In this document: piece by piece, positions 55,875 through 64,000 of the stretch | Layout of the letters: each line of letters opens with the position of its first letter | Position numbering within the stretch: the first letter of the stretch is position 1 | Assembly (NCBI GenBank): GCA_025200525.1 | Contig: CM045761.1 | Location: 39,564,190 to 39,628,189, forward strand | Source of the DNA: Camellia lanceoleosa | Lineage: Eukaryota; Streptophyta; Magnoliopsida; Ericales; Theaceae | Direction: 5' to 3' | Length of the DNA stretch: 64,000 bases | Notes under the pieces: model-generated | Told to the model about the DNA's origin: nothing | The model's input: only the letters and a program-made list of their open reading frames with translations | Database searches by the model: none | Made by a program: the position numbers and the translations under genes

Positions 55875-58299
55875 TGTGACAACCCTCACCTTTGTTCTTG
55901 ATAATACCACGATTCGCTAAGCTGGATCGAACATGATTAAATGGCGGTTGACTAACATTCTGAACTGATTGATTGAGTGTATTAATTTAAACGCATTTCT
56001 ATCTGTTTGATCTGTTCATGTTTTAAGTTTGAATTGTAAATTGAAGGCCTTATCGGCGGCCGAATCTAAAATCGATTAATGTTTTATGCTAGTTAGAATT
56101 TATGTGATTTTATGGTAGGTTTAATTTAAATTTGATTTGGAATGATTAAATTGCATTAAATAATGTAAATCACATTAGTTCAAGTAAACTACCAAATTGC
56201 CACTAGAGTGGGCCACTTTGTTTAGAGCTTGATTTCATGTCATTTGCTTATCTTTGAGAGACCAAACCGTGGGAGAGAGTAGGAGATAGGGAAAAACTTA
56301 GTTTCAACAAGAGTTTGTTTGGAAATTAGAAGAATTGTAGAAGAATTGCATAATTGAGCCTCCATACTTGGAATTGAAGACCTAAGGTAGGAGAATCATC
56401 TTCTTGAACTTGAATTCTAGTTGTATCTTGCATGGTCCATGAGCCATTAGTGATCTACGGCTAGAATTGGTTTCAAAATGTTGAATTGAAGCTTAAATCA
56501 TGCATACATGTACATGTTCTAGCATTTGGAGGTTGTTTTCATGGAAATTGCTACATGCAAGTCCATATCTTGATTATAGTTCATGAATTCATCATGTTTT
56601 TGGAAGTTTTGACGCATTTGATCATGTATTTGAAGCTTTGAATTCAATTGAATACATGCATGTTATGTTTGAGCTTTGTTCTTGAAGTTTATTTGAAAAT
56701 TGTGTTCAATTGACTCACCTTTGGGGTTTGATTTTACAATTGATCTTCAAAACATGTTATATCGTTGGTATTCTAGTGTTTTCCAGAAAATGGGTCCAAG
56801 AGGTTGAGTTTTGAGGTGCTGAATGCGTGGTTTAAGCTTTGAAAGCAAATCTGGAAATTCAAGAATTTGGCTTCCTCGCTCGAGCGAAAGATTTCACGCT
56901 CGAGTGACCATCGTTTGTTCAGAGCCTTGCTCGAGTGAAGGAATGCTGGCTTGAGCGTAAATTACAAGCTCTCAGGTTTTTGGTGCACGCAGACGCACGC
57001 TCGAGCGAGAGAACCTACGCTCGAGCGAGGACTGTGTCTCACGCTCGAGCGAGTGTCGAGCAGGCGTTGAGTGGAGATTTTCAACATCCAGCACTTTTTG
57101 CATTTTTACAGACCACTCGAGCGAGTAAGTCCACGCTCGAGCGACCCCACTGTTTTAACAAGCTCGCTCAAGCGAAAAAAGCCACGCTCGAGCGAAACCC
57201 CTGTTTTCTGAAAATTTTAAAAAGTGTTCTTAAGTACATCTTTGCATCCTCATTTCATCCTAGGCATTCCTAGGCCTAGCTTAAGGCATCTTAATGAGGA
57301 TATTGATGTAGAACCACACCGAGACAAGTTAAGAGGCTAGTTTGTTTATCCCAAGTGTGTAACTTAGTGTGTGTTCGTTCTGTAACTGTGTAGGGTTGGC
57401 ATCCGAGGACGCTTATTAGCTTCTTATAACCTAGTGTTCTGTGAGTAACAATGTTGTAAAGATTTGTTCAATTATGAATATTTTCTGAATGATCAACTGT
57501 TCTGCTTACTGAAACGTTACTGTTTAATGAATGAATGTTTGTCCTATTTGTAAACTGTATTCTTGGCATCCATAGCAATTTCTTTATCGCATCATATCGC
57601 TATTGTCACAGAGATCTCTGTCGGTTCCCATGTTGGAACCACTACTATTTACTGTTATGATGGCCATCAACTGACTGTTCGGTCTGTTAAGACCTACTGT
57701 ATTATTTTGCTATTGGATGTACCGCATATACCTGCTATGGTTTCTAAATGACTGATATGATTGTTTAATGACTGAAAGGACATTCATTCTTAACCTCTTT
57801 ACACAACTGTTATTCACTAGGCTTTAGCTCACTGTTTATATATATATATATATATGTAGGTGTCCAGGCACCGGATCGGAGCTAGGAGCGTTGGGTTAAA
57901 CTCTCTTTTTGTCAAGCCAACCAACGTGCCTCACTGCGAGGTTTTAAGTGTGTTCAAGCTTAGGCTCGTTTGCGGTGTCTTAGTTTACCCTTCTGTCTCT
58001 ATTTTGTAATGCTGTATAAACTTGTACTATACTATTATGGTAGGGATTTGGTCCCTAACCTGAATACCTGTATATGATGTATGTACATACTGCTTTTGTT
58101 CCGAATGTGAATGTGTTATGAAAAGTCTTTTTGCATACAGACTGTCACAGCTCATTGGACATCTTTCATTTACTGTTTTGGCTTCCGCCAGCCCCTGTAC
58201 TCTGTATTACTGTTATTACTGTTAAGCAGGCCTTCGGTAATCACGGATTACTGGCCGGTTACGGTGCTAAACTCATAAGAGCGGGTTTGGGTTGTGACA
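55875..58299 (+). mobile_element. Solo LTR of a gypsy element (Tekay-like), 2425 bp
   Basis: It begins TGTGACAACCC and ends GGGTTGTGACA, an 11-bp inverted terminus. It is flanked by a perfect duplication CAAGT (55870-55874 and 58300-58304) and splits the copia B RT/RNase H coding sequence at that point. No internal gypsy genes remain. An end of the GGTTTGGGT(C/T)GTGACA type is usual in Tekay/Del chromoviruses, so the lineage is probable. A palindrome cluster (GCTCGAGCG) fills 56876-57190. Open frames inside it (for example 56935-57273) follow from the GC-rich cluster and are not genes. Confidence 0.85.
56876..57190. repeat. CGCTCGAGCG palindrome cluster in the gypsy solo LTR
   Basis: About eleven copies of GCTCGAGCGA or one-base variants occur in 315 bp, spaced irregularly by 15-40 bp, in otherwise AT-rich DNA. 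A comparable cluster occurs in the chromovirus LTRs at 11886-12115 and 19300-19540. Confidence 0.85.
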
Positions 58300-58303
58300 C
58301 AAG

Positions 58304-59460
58304 TACTGCTGGATATCGAGTAAAGTTCAAACCATAATCACGGGTGAATCTTAGATATCTAAGAACTCGAATGATCGCCTTCCAATGGTCTTCTCCAGGA
58401 TTACTAGTGTACCTACTCAATTTACTGATAGCATAAACTATATCAGGACGAGTACAATTCATTAGGTACATTAGGCTTCCAATGATTTAGGAGTATTTTA
58501 ACTGCGACACTGCATCACCTTTATTTTTTGATAAATAAAGACTGATGTCTATAGGTGTTCTAGCTATATTCAAATCAACTTTGATAAATTTACCAAAAAT
58601 TTTCTCAATATAATGCGATTGAGATAATGCATATCCATAAGATATTTTAGTAATTTTCATTCCTAATATAACATCTACGACCCCCATATCTTTCATATCA
58701 AATCTTTTGTTAAGCATTTGCTTAGTTGATTTGATCATGTTTTGACTGCTTCCAATGACAAGCATGTCATCCATATAAAGATAAACTATGACATATCCTT
58801 GGTCAGTGTTTTTAACATTGACTCACTTGTCACATTCGTTTATCTTAAACCCATTAGTAAGTATTTGCATGATCAAATTTTTCATGCCATTGCTTAGGTG
58901 CTTGTTTTAATCCATAAAGGGATTTTACAAGCCGACAAACTTTCTTTTCTTGCCCTAGCATTACAAACCCTTCGGGTTGCTCCATATAAATCTCTTCATT
59001 TAGATCACCGTTTAAGAAAGCTGTCTTAACATCCATTTTATGTATTTCTAAATTAAACAACGCTGTTATAGCAATAAGCATGCGAATGGATGTTATTTTT
59101 GTCACAGGGAAATATGTGTCAAAATAATCCAGACATTCCTTTTGTCTGTAACCTTTAACTACAAGTCTTACTTTATACTTGTCAATTGAACCATCTGCTT
59201 TCATTTTTCTTTTGAATTTCTATTTATATCCAAGAGGTTTAGAACCTAGTGAAAGATCCATCAATTTCCAAGTATGATTTTGCATAATGGATTCAATTTT
59301 ATTATTAACAGCCTCTTTCCACAAAGGTGCTTCAGGACCTGTCATTGCTGCCTTAAAACTTTGAGGTTCATTTTCTAACAGGTATGTTAGAAAATCTGGA
59401 CCAAAGGATTTTGATGTTCTCGCTCTCTTACTTCGTCTAGGTTCATCATCAGTTAAATCC
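58304..59460 (-). pseudogene. Reverse transcriptase of copia B
   Basis: The block order is RLVVKGYRQKECLDYFDTYF, PVTKITSIRMLIAITAL, KMDVKTAFLNGDLNEEIYME, SLYGLKQAPKQWHEKFD, LYMDDMLVIGSS (the catalytic YMDD) and [20 protein letters not shown]. The domain uses at least two frames and has stops, for example around 58820 and 59220. It ends at the solo LTR insertion, after ARYPAVL-like text. Confidence 0.88.
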
Positions 59461-60665
59461 TGTTAGTCGAGACCATTACTAGGCTCTTGTGTTTGATTGT
59501 CATTAGTCTCTTGACTTTGTGTACAATCATAAGTTCTTTTCTGTGAACTTAATTCTTGTCCTTTCTTGTAAGGAAAGACATGTTCAAAAAACACAGCATT
59601 CCTTGACTCTATAATAGTGTTCACATTTATATCAGGTATTTTTGATTTATAAGTCAGAAACCGATATGCACTACTATTCTGAGCATAACCAATAAATACA
59701 CAATCTACTATTTTTGGTCAAATCTTAGTCTTTTTAGGAATAAGAACTTCAACTTTTGTCAAACACCCCCACACTTTTAAGTATTTGTAGGAAGGCGGTT
59801 GACCTTTCCACAATTCATAAGGAGTGCTGTTGGTTTTCTTGTGCGGTATTTTATTAAGAACATAATTAGCAGACAATATTGCTTCTCCCCACAAGCTTTG
59901 TGGTAAGCCTGAACTTAGTAACATGACATTCATCATTTGTTTTAGGGTTCTATTCTTTCTTTCAGCAATTCTATTTTGCTGAGGAGAATAGGGTACTGTA
60001 GTTTGGTGAATAATGCCATGTTGTGCACAAAATTCATTTAATGGTGCATCATATTTACCACTCCTATCACTTCTAACCATTTTAATGGCTTTATCAAGTT
60101 GATTTTCAGCTTCTGTTTTGTAGAGTTTAAACATTTCTTAGGCTTCATCTTTACTTCTAAGTAAATAAACATAACAATATCTTATGCAATCATCGATAAA
60201 TGTTATGAAATACTTTTTACCTCCTCTAGTTTGAACAAATTTAAGATCACGTACATCTGTATGAATTAATTCTAGAGGTTCGGTTTTCCTTTCAACCAAT
60301 TTAAATGGAGCCTTAGTTAGTTTCGCTTCTACACAAATTTCACATTTATGATTAGGATTAATTTCAAACTTTGGTATATAATCAAAACCAATTAATCTAC
60401 GCAAAGCATCAAAATTCACATGTCCTAATCTACCATGCCATAAATTCGACTCAAGAATATAAGCAAAAGATGTGTTATTCTTATTACTAGCAACTTTTGA
60501 TACAACTGTCATTACATTTAGTTTGAAGAGACCATCACTCATGTATCCCTTACCAACATACATTCCACTCTTTATTAATACAAATTTATCAGACTCAAAG
60601 ACAAGCCTAAAACCATTTTTACTTAACAAAGAACCAGAAACTATTCTTCCGGATGTCAGGTACAT
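59461..60665 (-). pseudogene. Integrase of copia B with GAG-pre-integrase region
   Basis: [20 protein letters not shown] followed by [14 protein letters not shown] gives the HHCC zinc finger. [10 protein letters not shown] carries the first catalytic Asp. MVRSDRSGKYDAPLNEFC carries the second, with Arg where Gly is usual. YSPQQNRIAERKNRTL carries the Glu, with an Ile replacing the usual Gly. A stop at about 60137 separates the two long open parts. The C-terminal region after 59718 is frame-shifted. Confidence 0.88.
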
Positions 60666-61860
60666 GCAGTACGTTATTGAGGGTCAGTTCTTTTCTTGAT
60701 GTCATCTTCAAGATCACTTTTCCTTGTCCAGCCACAGTAGAAGTAGAAGAATTTCTCATGAAAAGTTGTTCACCATTTGCAGCCTCATTGTAGGTAGTGA
60801 ACATCTTCTTGTCGGCACAAATATGACGAGTTGCTCCAGTGTCAACCCACCATTCCTTGGGATTTCCAACCAAATTAGCCTCAGACACCACAACAGAGAG
60901 GTTGATGTCATTCACCCCGTTAAAGATGTAATCTAGTTTAGTTACATTGGCTTGATTGGTAGTCTTCTTACTTGTACTTCCGTGATCCTTCTTAGGGCGG
61001 CGGCAATCAGAAGCTCGATGTCCAGTCTTGCCACAATTATAACATTTTCCTTTGAACTTCTTGTTGCTATCGTTGTCGCCTTGTTTAGGACCATCTCCAA
61101 TAAACTCCCTCTTTTTGTTAAGTGGTTTATGAACTTATTCAACCACATTAGCCTTGGACTCAATGAGATTTTTCTCATTTCTCTTTTCAGCCTTATGGTT
61201 ATCTTCTTCAATTCTCAGTCTTACAATAAGTTCATCCATGGTCATCTCTTTGCGTTTATGTTTTAAATAATTTTTGAAATCTTTCCAAGCCGGTGGAAAC
61301 TTTTCTACTAAAGCAGCGACTTGGAAAGACTCGCTCAGAGACATACCCTCAGAATGAATATCATGTAAAATTAATTGAAAACTTTGAACTTGAGAAATTA
61401 CCATTTGGGAGTCTACCATAACGAAGTCCAGAAATTTACCAACTACAAATTTCTTTATGTCGGCATCCTCTGTCTTGTATTTCTTCTCCAAAGAATCCCA
61501 CAATTCTTTTGCTGACTTCAGAGGACTATAAACATTATACAGCATGTTGTCAAGGCCATTGAGGATGTAGTTTCTGCACAGGAAATCTGAATGTTTCCAA
61601 GCATCTACAGCAACAACAACTTGTCAATCACTTTCACCCTCTTTAAGTGCTGGAGCCTCTTTATGGAGAAACCGGGCCAAATTAAGAGTTGTAAGATAGA
61701 ATAGCATCTTCTGCTGCTATCTCTTAAATTCAGTACCGTTAAATTTTTTCGATTTTTCTCCATGTTTTATTGGTACTTGAACATGGTTCTGGATACAGAC
61801 TGCTATTGGTGTAACAATTGGAGTACCACTTCCAGTTGCAGTTTCATTTGCAGTAGCCAT
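60619..61860 (-). pseudogene. Gag and protease of copia B
   Basis: A start codon at 61860 opens MATANETATGSGTPIVTPIA. The UBN2-type gag core follows (KSAKELWDSLEKKYKTEDAD, then FLDFVMVDSQMVISQVQSFQ and WKDFKNYLKHKRKEMTMDEL). [14 protein letters not shown] is an intact CCHC zinc knuckle. [12 protein letters not shown] is the protease active site. In-frame stops occur at about 61719, 61625 and 61134, and the protease is followed by a frame change near 60660. The order gag, zinc knuckle, protease is standard for copia. Confidence 0.87.
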
Positions 61861-62204
61861 AATCTCTAATTACAAAAATCAGAAAAAATTAAAACACAAA
61901 TTAATTTTTTAGTTGCTAAAACCAGAAAATAAATTATAACACAAAATAATTTTATTTTCCTTGTTACTAAAACTAGAAAAATAAAATATCATAATAATTT
62001 TCTGTAACACAAATTTAATATTCTGCAATTGTTAATGACACCAGTATATTACAACTAGTTGTCAAAGAAAATAGACAGTATATTACTACTATCTGTCAAA
62101 TAGCATAAACCACTATTTATTTTTCCAACCAGAATATGTCTTTATGAAATCAAAAAAAAATGAAATACAATGAAGATACCAAAGATTAGTCTGTCTTAAG
62201 ATTG
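61861..62204 (-). other. 5' leader of copia B
   Basis: AT-rich leader. TTGGTATC (about 62176-62183, - strand) could be a partial initiator tRNA-Met primer site, but it lies some 20 bases inside the expected LTR end and matches only in its first part. Confidence 0.45.
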
Positions 62205-62289
62205 TTGGATAATCTTCTTTTGTATTTTGTTTGTTGTTAAGTACACAAACAGAATTAATTAATTTAAATACAGTGAAGATTGTCCAACA
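62205..62289 (-). repeat. Abnormal 5' terminus of copia B (inverted copy of the 3' end)
   Basis: On the - strand this 85-bp segment starts TGTTGGACAATCTTCACTG and ends GAAGATTATCCAACA. Its first about 70 bases match the + strand at 53474-53545, that is, the reverse complement of the element's 3' tip, with one 5-bp gap and about three mismatches. The regular LTR start is absent. Confidence 0.85.
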
Positions 62290-63190
62290 GGGATTTCATG
62301 TAAGAAATCTCTTAACCAATTCGCTTCCTCACATGCTGAAGCTAACGCTATAAGCTCAGCTTCCATTGTAGAATTAGCAATTATAGTCTGTTTTTTAGAC
62401 TTCCAACGTATAGCACCACCACCCAAGGTAAAAATAAAACCCAAGGCAGAGAGAGAACCACCTGACAAAGTATTCCAATCGGCATCACTATATCCTTCAA
62501 CTACCGCAGGATACTTGTTATAAAACAAACCATAATTTTTGGTACCAGATAAATATCTCATAATTCTTCCCATTGCTAGCCAATGATCTTGACTTGGCTT
62601 GCTAGTAAACCTGCTAAGTACTCCAACAGCATATGCAATGTCAGGTCTAGTACAGTCAGTAGCATATCTCAAACTACCAATCATGCTAGCATATTCCTTT
62701 TGATTAATTACCGCTTTTTCATTTGTTACAACAGATAAATGTATGCTTGCATCAAAAGGAGTAGCAACATGTTTGCAATCTAGAAAATTATATTTCTTTA
62801 AAATTTTCTCAACATAATGCGACTGATCAAGAAAAATGGCATCATTAGTCTTTGTAATTTTAATTGCCAAAATAAAATTGGCTTCACTAAGATCTTTCAT
62901 ATCAAAGTGGCTATTAAGCATATTTTTAGTCTCATTTATAATATGCAAATTAGAGCTAAAGTTAAGTAGATCATCCACATATAAGCTAATAATTACATGT
63001 GCATTCTCACAAGTTTTATAATAAATGCACTTATCATATTCATTAGTCTTATAGCCATTCTCAAGCATGCAGGAATCAAATTTCTCATGCCACTATTTAG
63101 GAGCTTGTTTTAAACCATAAAGGGATTTAGTTAGCTTACACACCTTGCTTTCTTGGCCAGGCTCCACAAAGCCTTCGGGTTAGTCCATGT
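62290..63190 (-). pseudogene. RT (C-terminal half) and RNase H of copia A
   Basis: The 260-codon open part reads LYVDDLLNFSSNLHIINETK (catalytic YVDD), then MLNSHFDMKDLSEANFILAI, CTRPDIAYAVGVLSRFTSKP, HWLAMGRIMRYLSGTKNYGL and YSDADWNTLSGGSLSALGFI (RNase H Asp), followed by STMEAELIALASACEEANWL. Coding stops where element B has inserted (62290). Upstream, stops at about 63092-63094 and 63181-63183 interrupt the KQAPKQW-type and PEGF-type blocks. Confidence 0.88.
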
Positions 63191-64000
63191 AAATCTCCTC
63201 ATCTAAATCTTCATTTAAAAATGTTGTTTTCACATCCATTTGATGAATTTTTAAATCATGAATTGCAGCCACAGCTATCAACAGTCTAATGGATGTAATT
63301 CTAGTAACCGGAGAAAAAGTATCAAAGAAATCAAGATCAACTTGTTGCTTAAAACATTTAGCGACAAGCCTCGCTTTATATTTATCTATAGTTCCATTCG
63401 GTTTAAGTTTTTTACGAAAGACTCATTTACACCCAATAGTTTTACAACCTGAAGGTAAATCCACTAGCTTCCATGTTTTATTTGAAAGTAGTGAATCTAT
63501 CTCATCATTTACAGCCTCTTTCCAGAAAATAGCATCAGGTGATGATAAAGCTTCTTGCACCATAGGAGGAATTTCTTCCACATTATAAAGATAATAGTCA
63601 GGGCCAAAGTCCTTTTCAACTCTAGCTCGTTTACTCCTCCTTGGTTGGATTTGAGAATTTTCTTGTTCTTGAAAAACTTGAGAAGGAGTAGAAGAGCTAG
63701 GCATGGATAAGATATTTTCAGAAATTATTTGACCCCCACTATTTCTAGATTTGAAAGAAAATTTATTTTCATGAAAAATAGCATCACCTGATTCAAAAAT
63801 AATATTATTTTTCATATCAAAAAATCTATAAGTTGTACTATACAACGCATACCCAAGAAAAGTACAGGTAGTAGCTTGTTCACCCAATTTAGGTCGTTTA
63901 GGATTTGCAAGTCTCACAAAAGCTAAACAACCCCAAACCTCAAAAAACTTAGATTTGGTTTACGCCCCCGCTACAACTCATAAGGTATAATTTTGGTCTT
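63191..64000 (-). pseudogene. Integrase C-terminus and RT N-terminal part of copia A
   Basis: The open part from 63917 reads TCTFLGYALYSTTYRFFDMK and ESGDAIFHENKFSFKSR, the copia integrase tail, then the variable linker with RRSKRARVEKDFGPDYYLY. RT starts at EAVNDEIDSLLSNKTWKLVD. A stop near 63421 and frame changes follow into the KARLVAKCFKQQ-type block at about 63380. The 64000 edge cuts the integrase. Confidence 0.85.

Larger units (their letters stand above)
53474..62289 (-). mobile_element. Copia element B, inserted into copia A, 5' LTR abnormal
   Basis: The insertion is flanked by a perfect GGGAT duplication (53469-53473, 62290-62294). The element carries a 3' LTR (53474-54782), RNase H, RT, integrase, protease and gag on the - strand. 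It is interrupted by a solo LTR at 55875-58299. The 5' LTR is only about 85 bp, and its outer about 70 bp are an inverted copy of the 3' end of the element (see findings). Scattered stops and frame changes make every gene a pseudogene. Confidence 0.88.
62290..64000 (-). mobile_element. Copia element A, 5' part (integrase end, RT, RNase H), continues beyond the window
   Basis: Upstream part of the older copia, oriented on the - strand and split from 52064-53468 by element B. Gag, protease and most of integrase lie to the right of the window. Confidence 0.88.

Noticed and set aside
56935..57273. A 112-residue open frame in the GC-rich part of the solo LTR
   Set aside because: It is produced by the repeated GCTCGAGCGA motif, which lacks stop codons in several frames; it lies within an LTR.
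1..64000. tRNA, rRNA or snoRNA genes
   Set aside because: No cloverleaf with A and B box promoters or conserved rRNA text was found; the TGGTATCAGAGC sites are retrotransposon primer sites, not tRNA genes.

Overview
The window is repeat-dominated plant nuclear DNA, probably from a eudicot. The evidence is Ty3/gypsy elements of the Tat and Tekay-like chromovirus lineages, Ty1/copia elements, Helitron, hAT, MULE and CACTA-type DNA transposons, initiator-methionine tRNA primer sites, and AT-rich spacer DNA full of microsatellites. I see no intact host protein-coding gene, no tRNA or rRNA gene and nothing bacterial. It looks like intergenic or pericentromeric DNA built by repeated nested insertion.

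Left part. Bases 1-2118 are the 3' half of a Tat-lineage gypsy polyprotein on the + strand: RNase H, a second archaeal-type RNase H, and integrase. It is killed by point nonsense codons. AT-rich spacer follows to about 4610. From about 4611 to 20281 lies a candidate large DNA transposon with related inverted ends of roughly 130-190 bp. Its interior holds a 4.2 kb tract (5815-10060) filled with the 12-bp palindrome GTGAATATTCAC and close variants, arranged in four successive tandem-repeat systems with periods of about 263, 194, 237 and 359 bp. A complete chromovirus of 9.4 kb (10330-19722, - strand) sits inside this unit, with 2-kb LTRs, primer site, polypurine tract and a perfect TTAAC target duplication.

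Middle part. Bases 20291-24306 carry several small non-autonomous DNA elements, including an 844-bp hAT-type element with near-perfect 8-bp target repeats. From 24307 (CACTACAA terminus) to about 41227 (degenerate matching terminus) the sequence reads as one large CACTA-type composite. It contains two tandem Helitron 5' heads, a 4.2-kb gypsy solo LTR (26505-30741, CTAAC duplication), a 6.96-kb Helitron (31576-38538) with textbook ends, and two short gene fragments. One resembles the start of a DCAF4-like WD40 protein; the other is the N-terminal SH3-like domain of a class XI myosin on the opposite strand.

Right part. A copia-derived element without pol (41666-44848), a hairpin MULE-type MITE with 10-bp target repeats (46051-46460), LTR remnants, a copia solo LTR (48170-49335) and a foldback-rich MITE (50345-51447) precede a three-layer nest at 52064-64000. 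There, an older copia element (- strand) is split by a second copia element (53474-62289, GGGAT duplication), which is itself split by a 2.4-kb gypsy solo LTR (55875-58299, CAAGT duplication). The second copia has an odd 5' end: an inverted copy of its own 3' terminus replaces most of the LTR.

Most coding stretches are dead transposon genes, so the genes do not form a pathway. The history recorded here is of insertion order, solo-LTR formation and gene-fragment capture. All calls rest on reading motifs, termini and duplications by eye; no database search or alignment was run.
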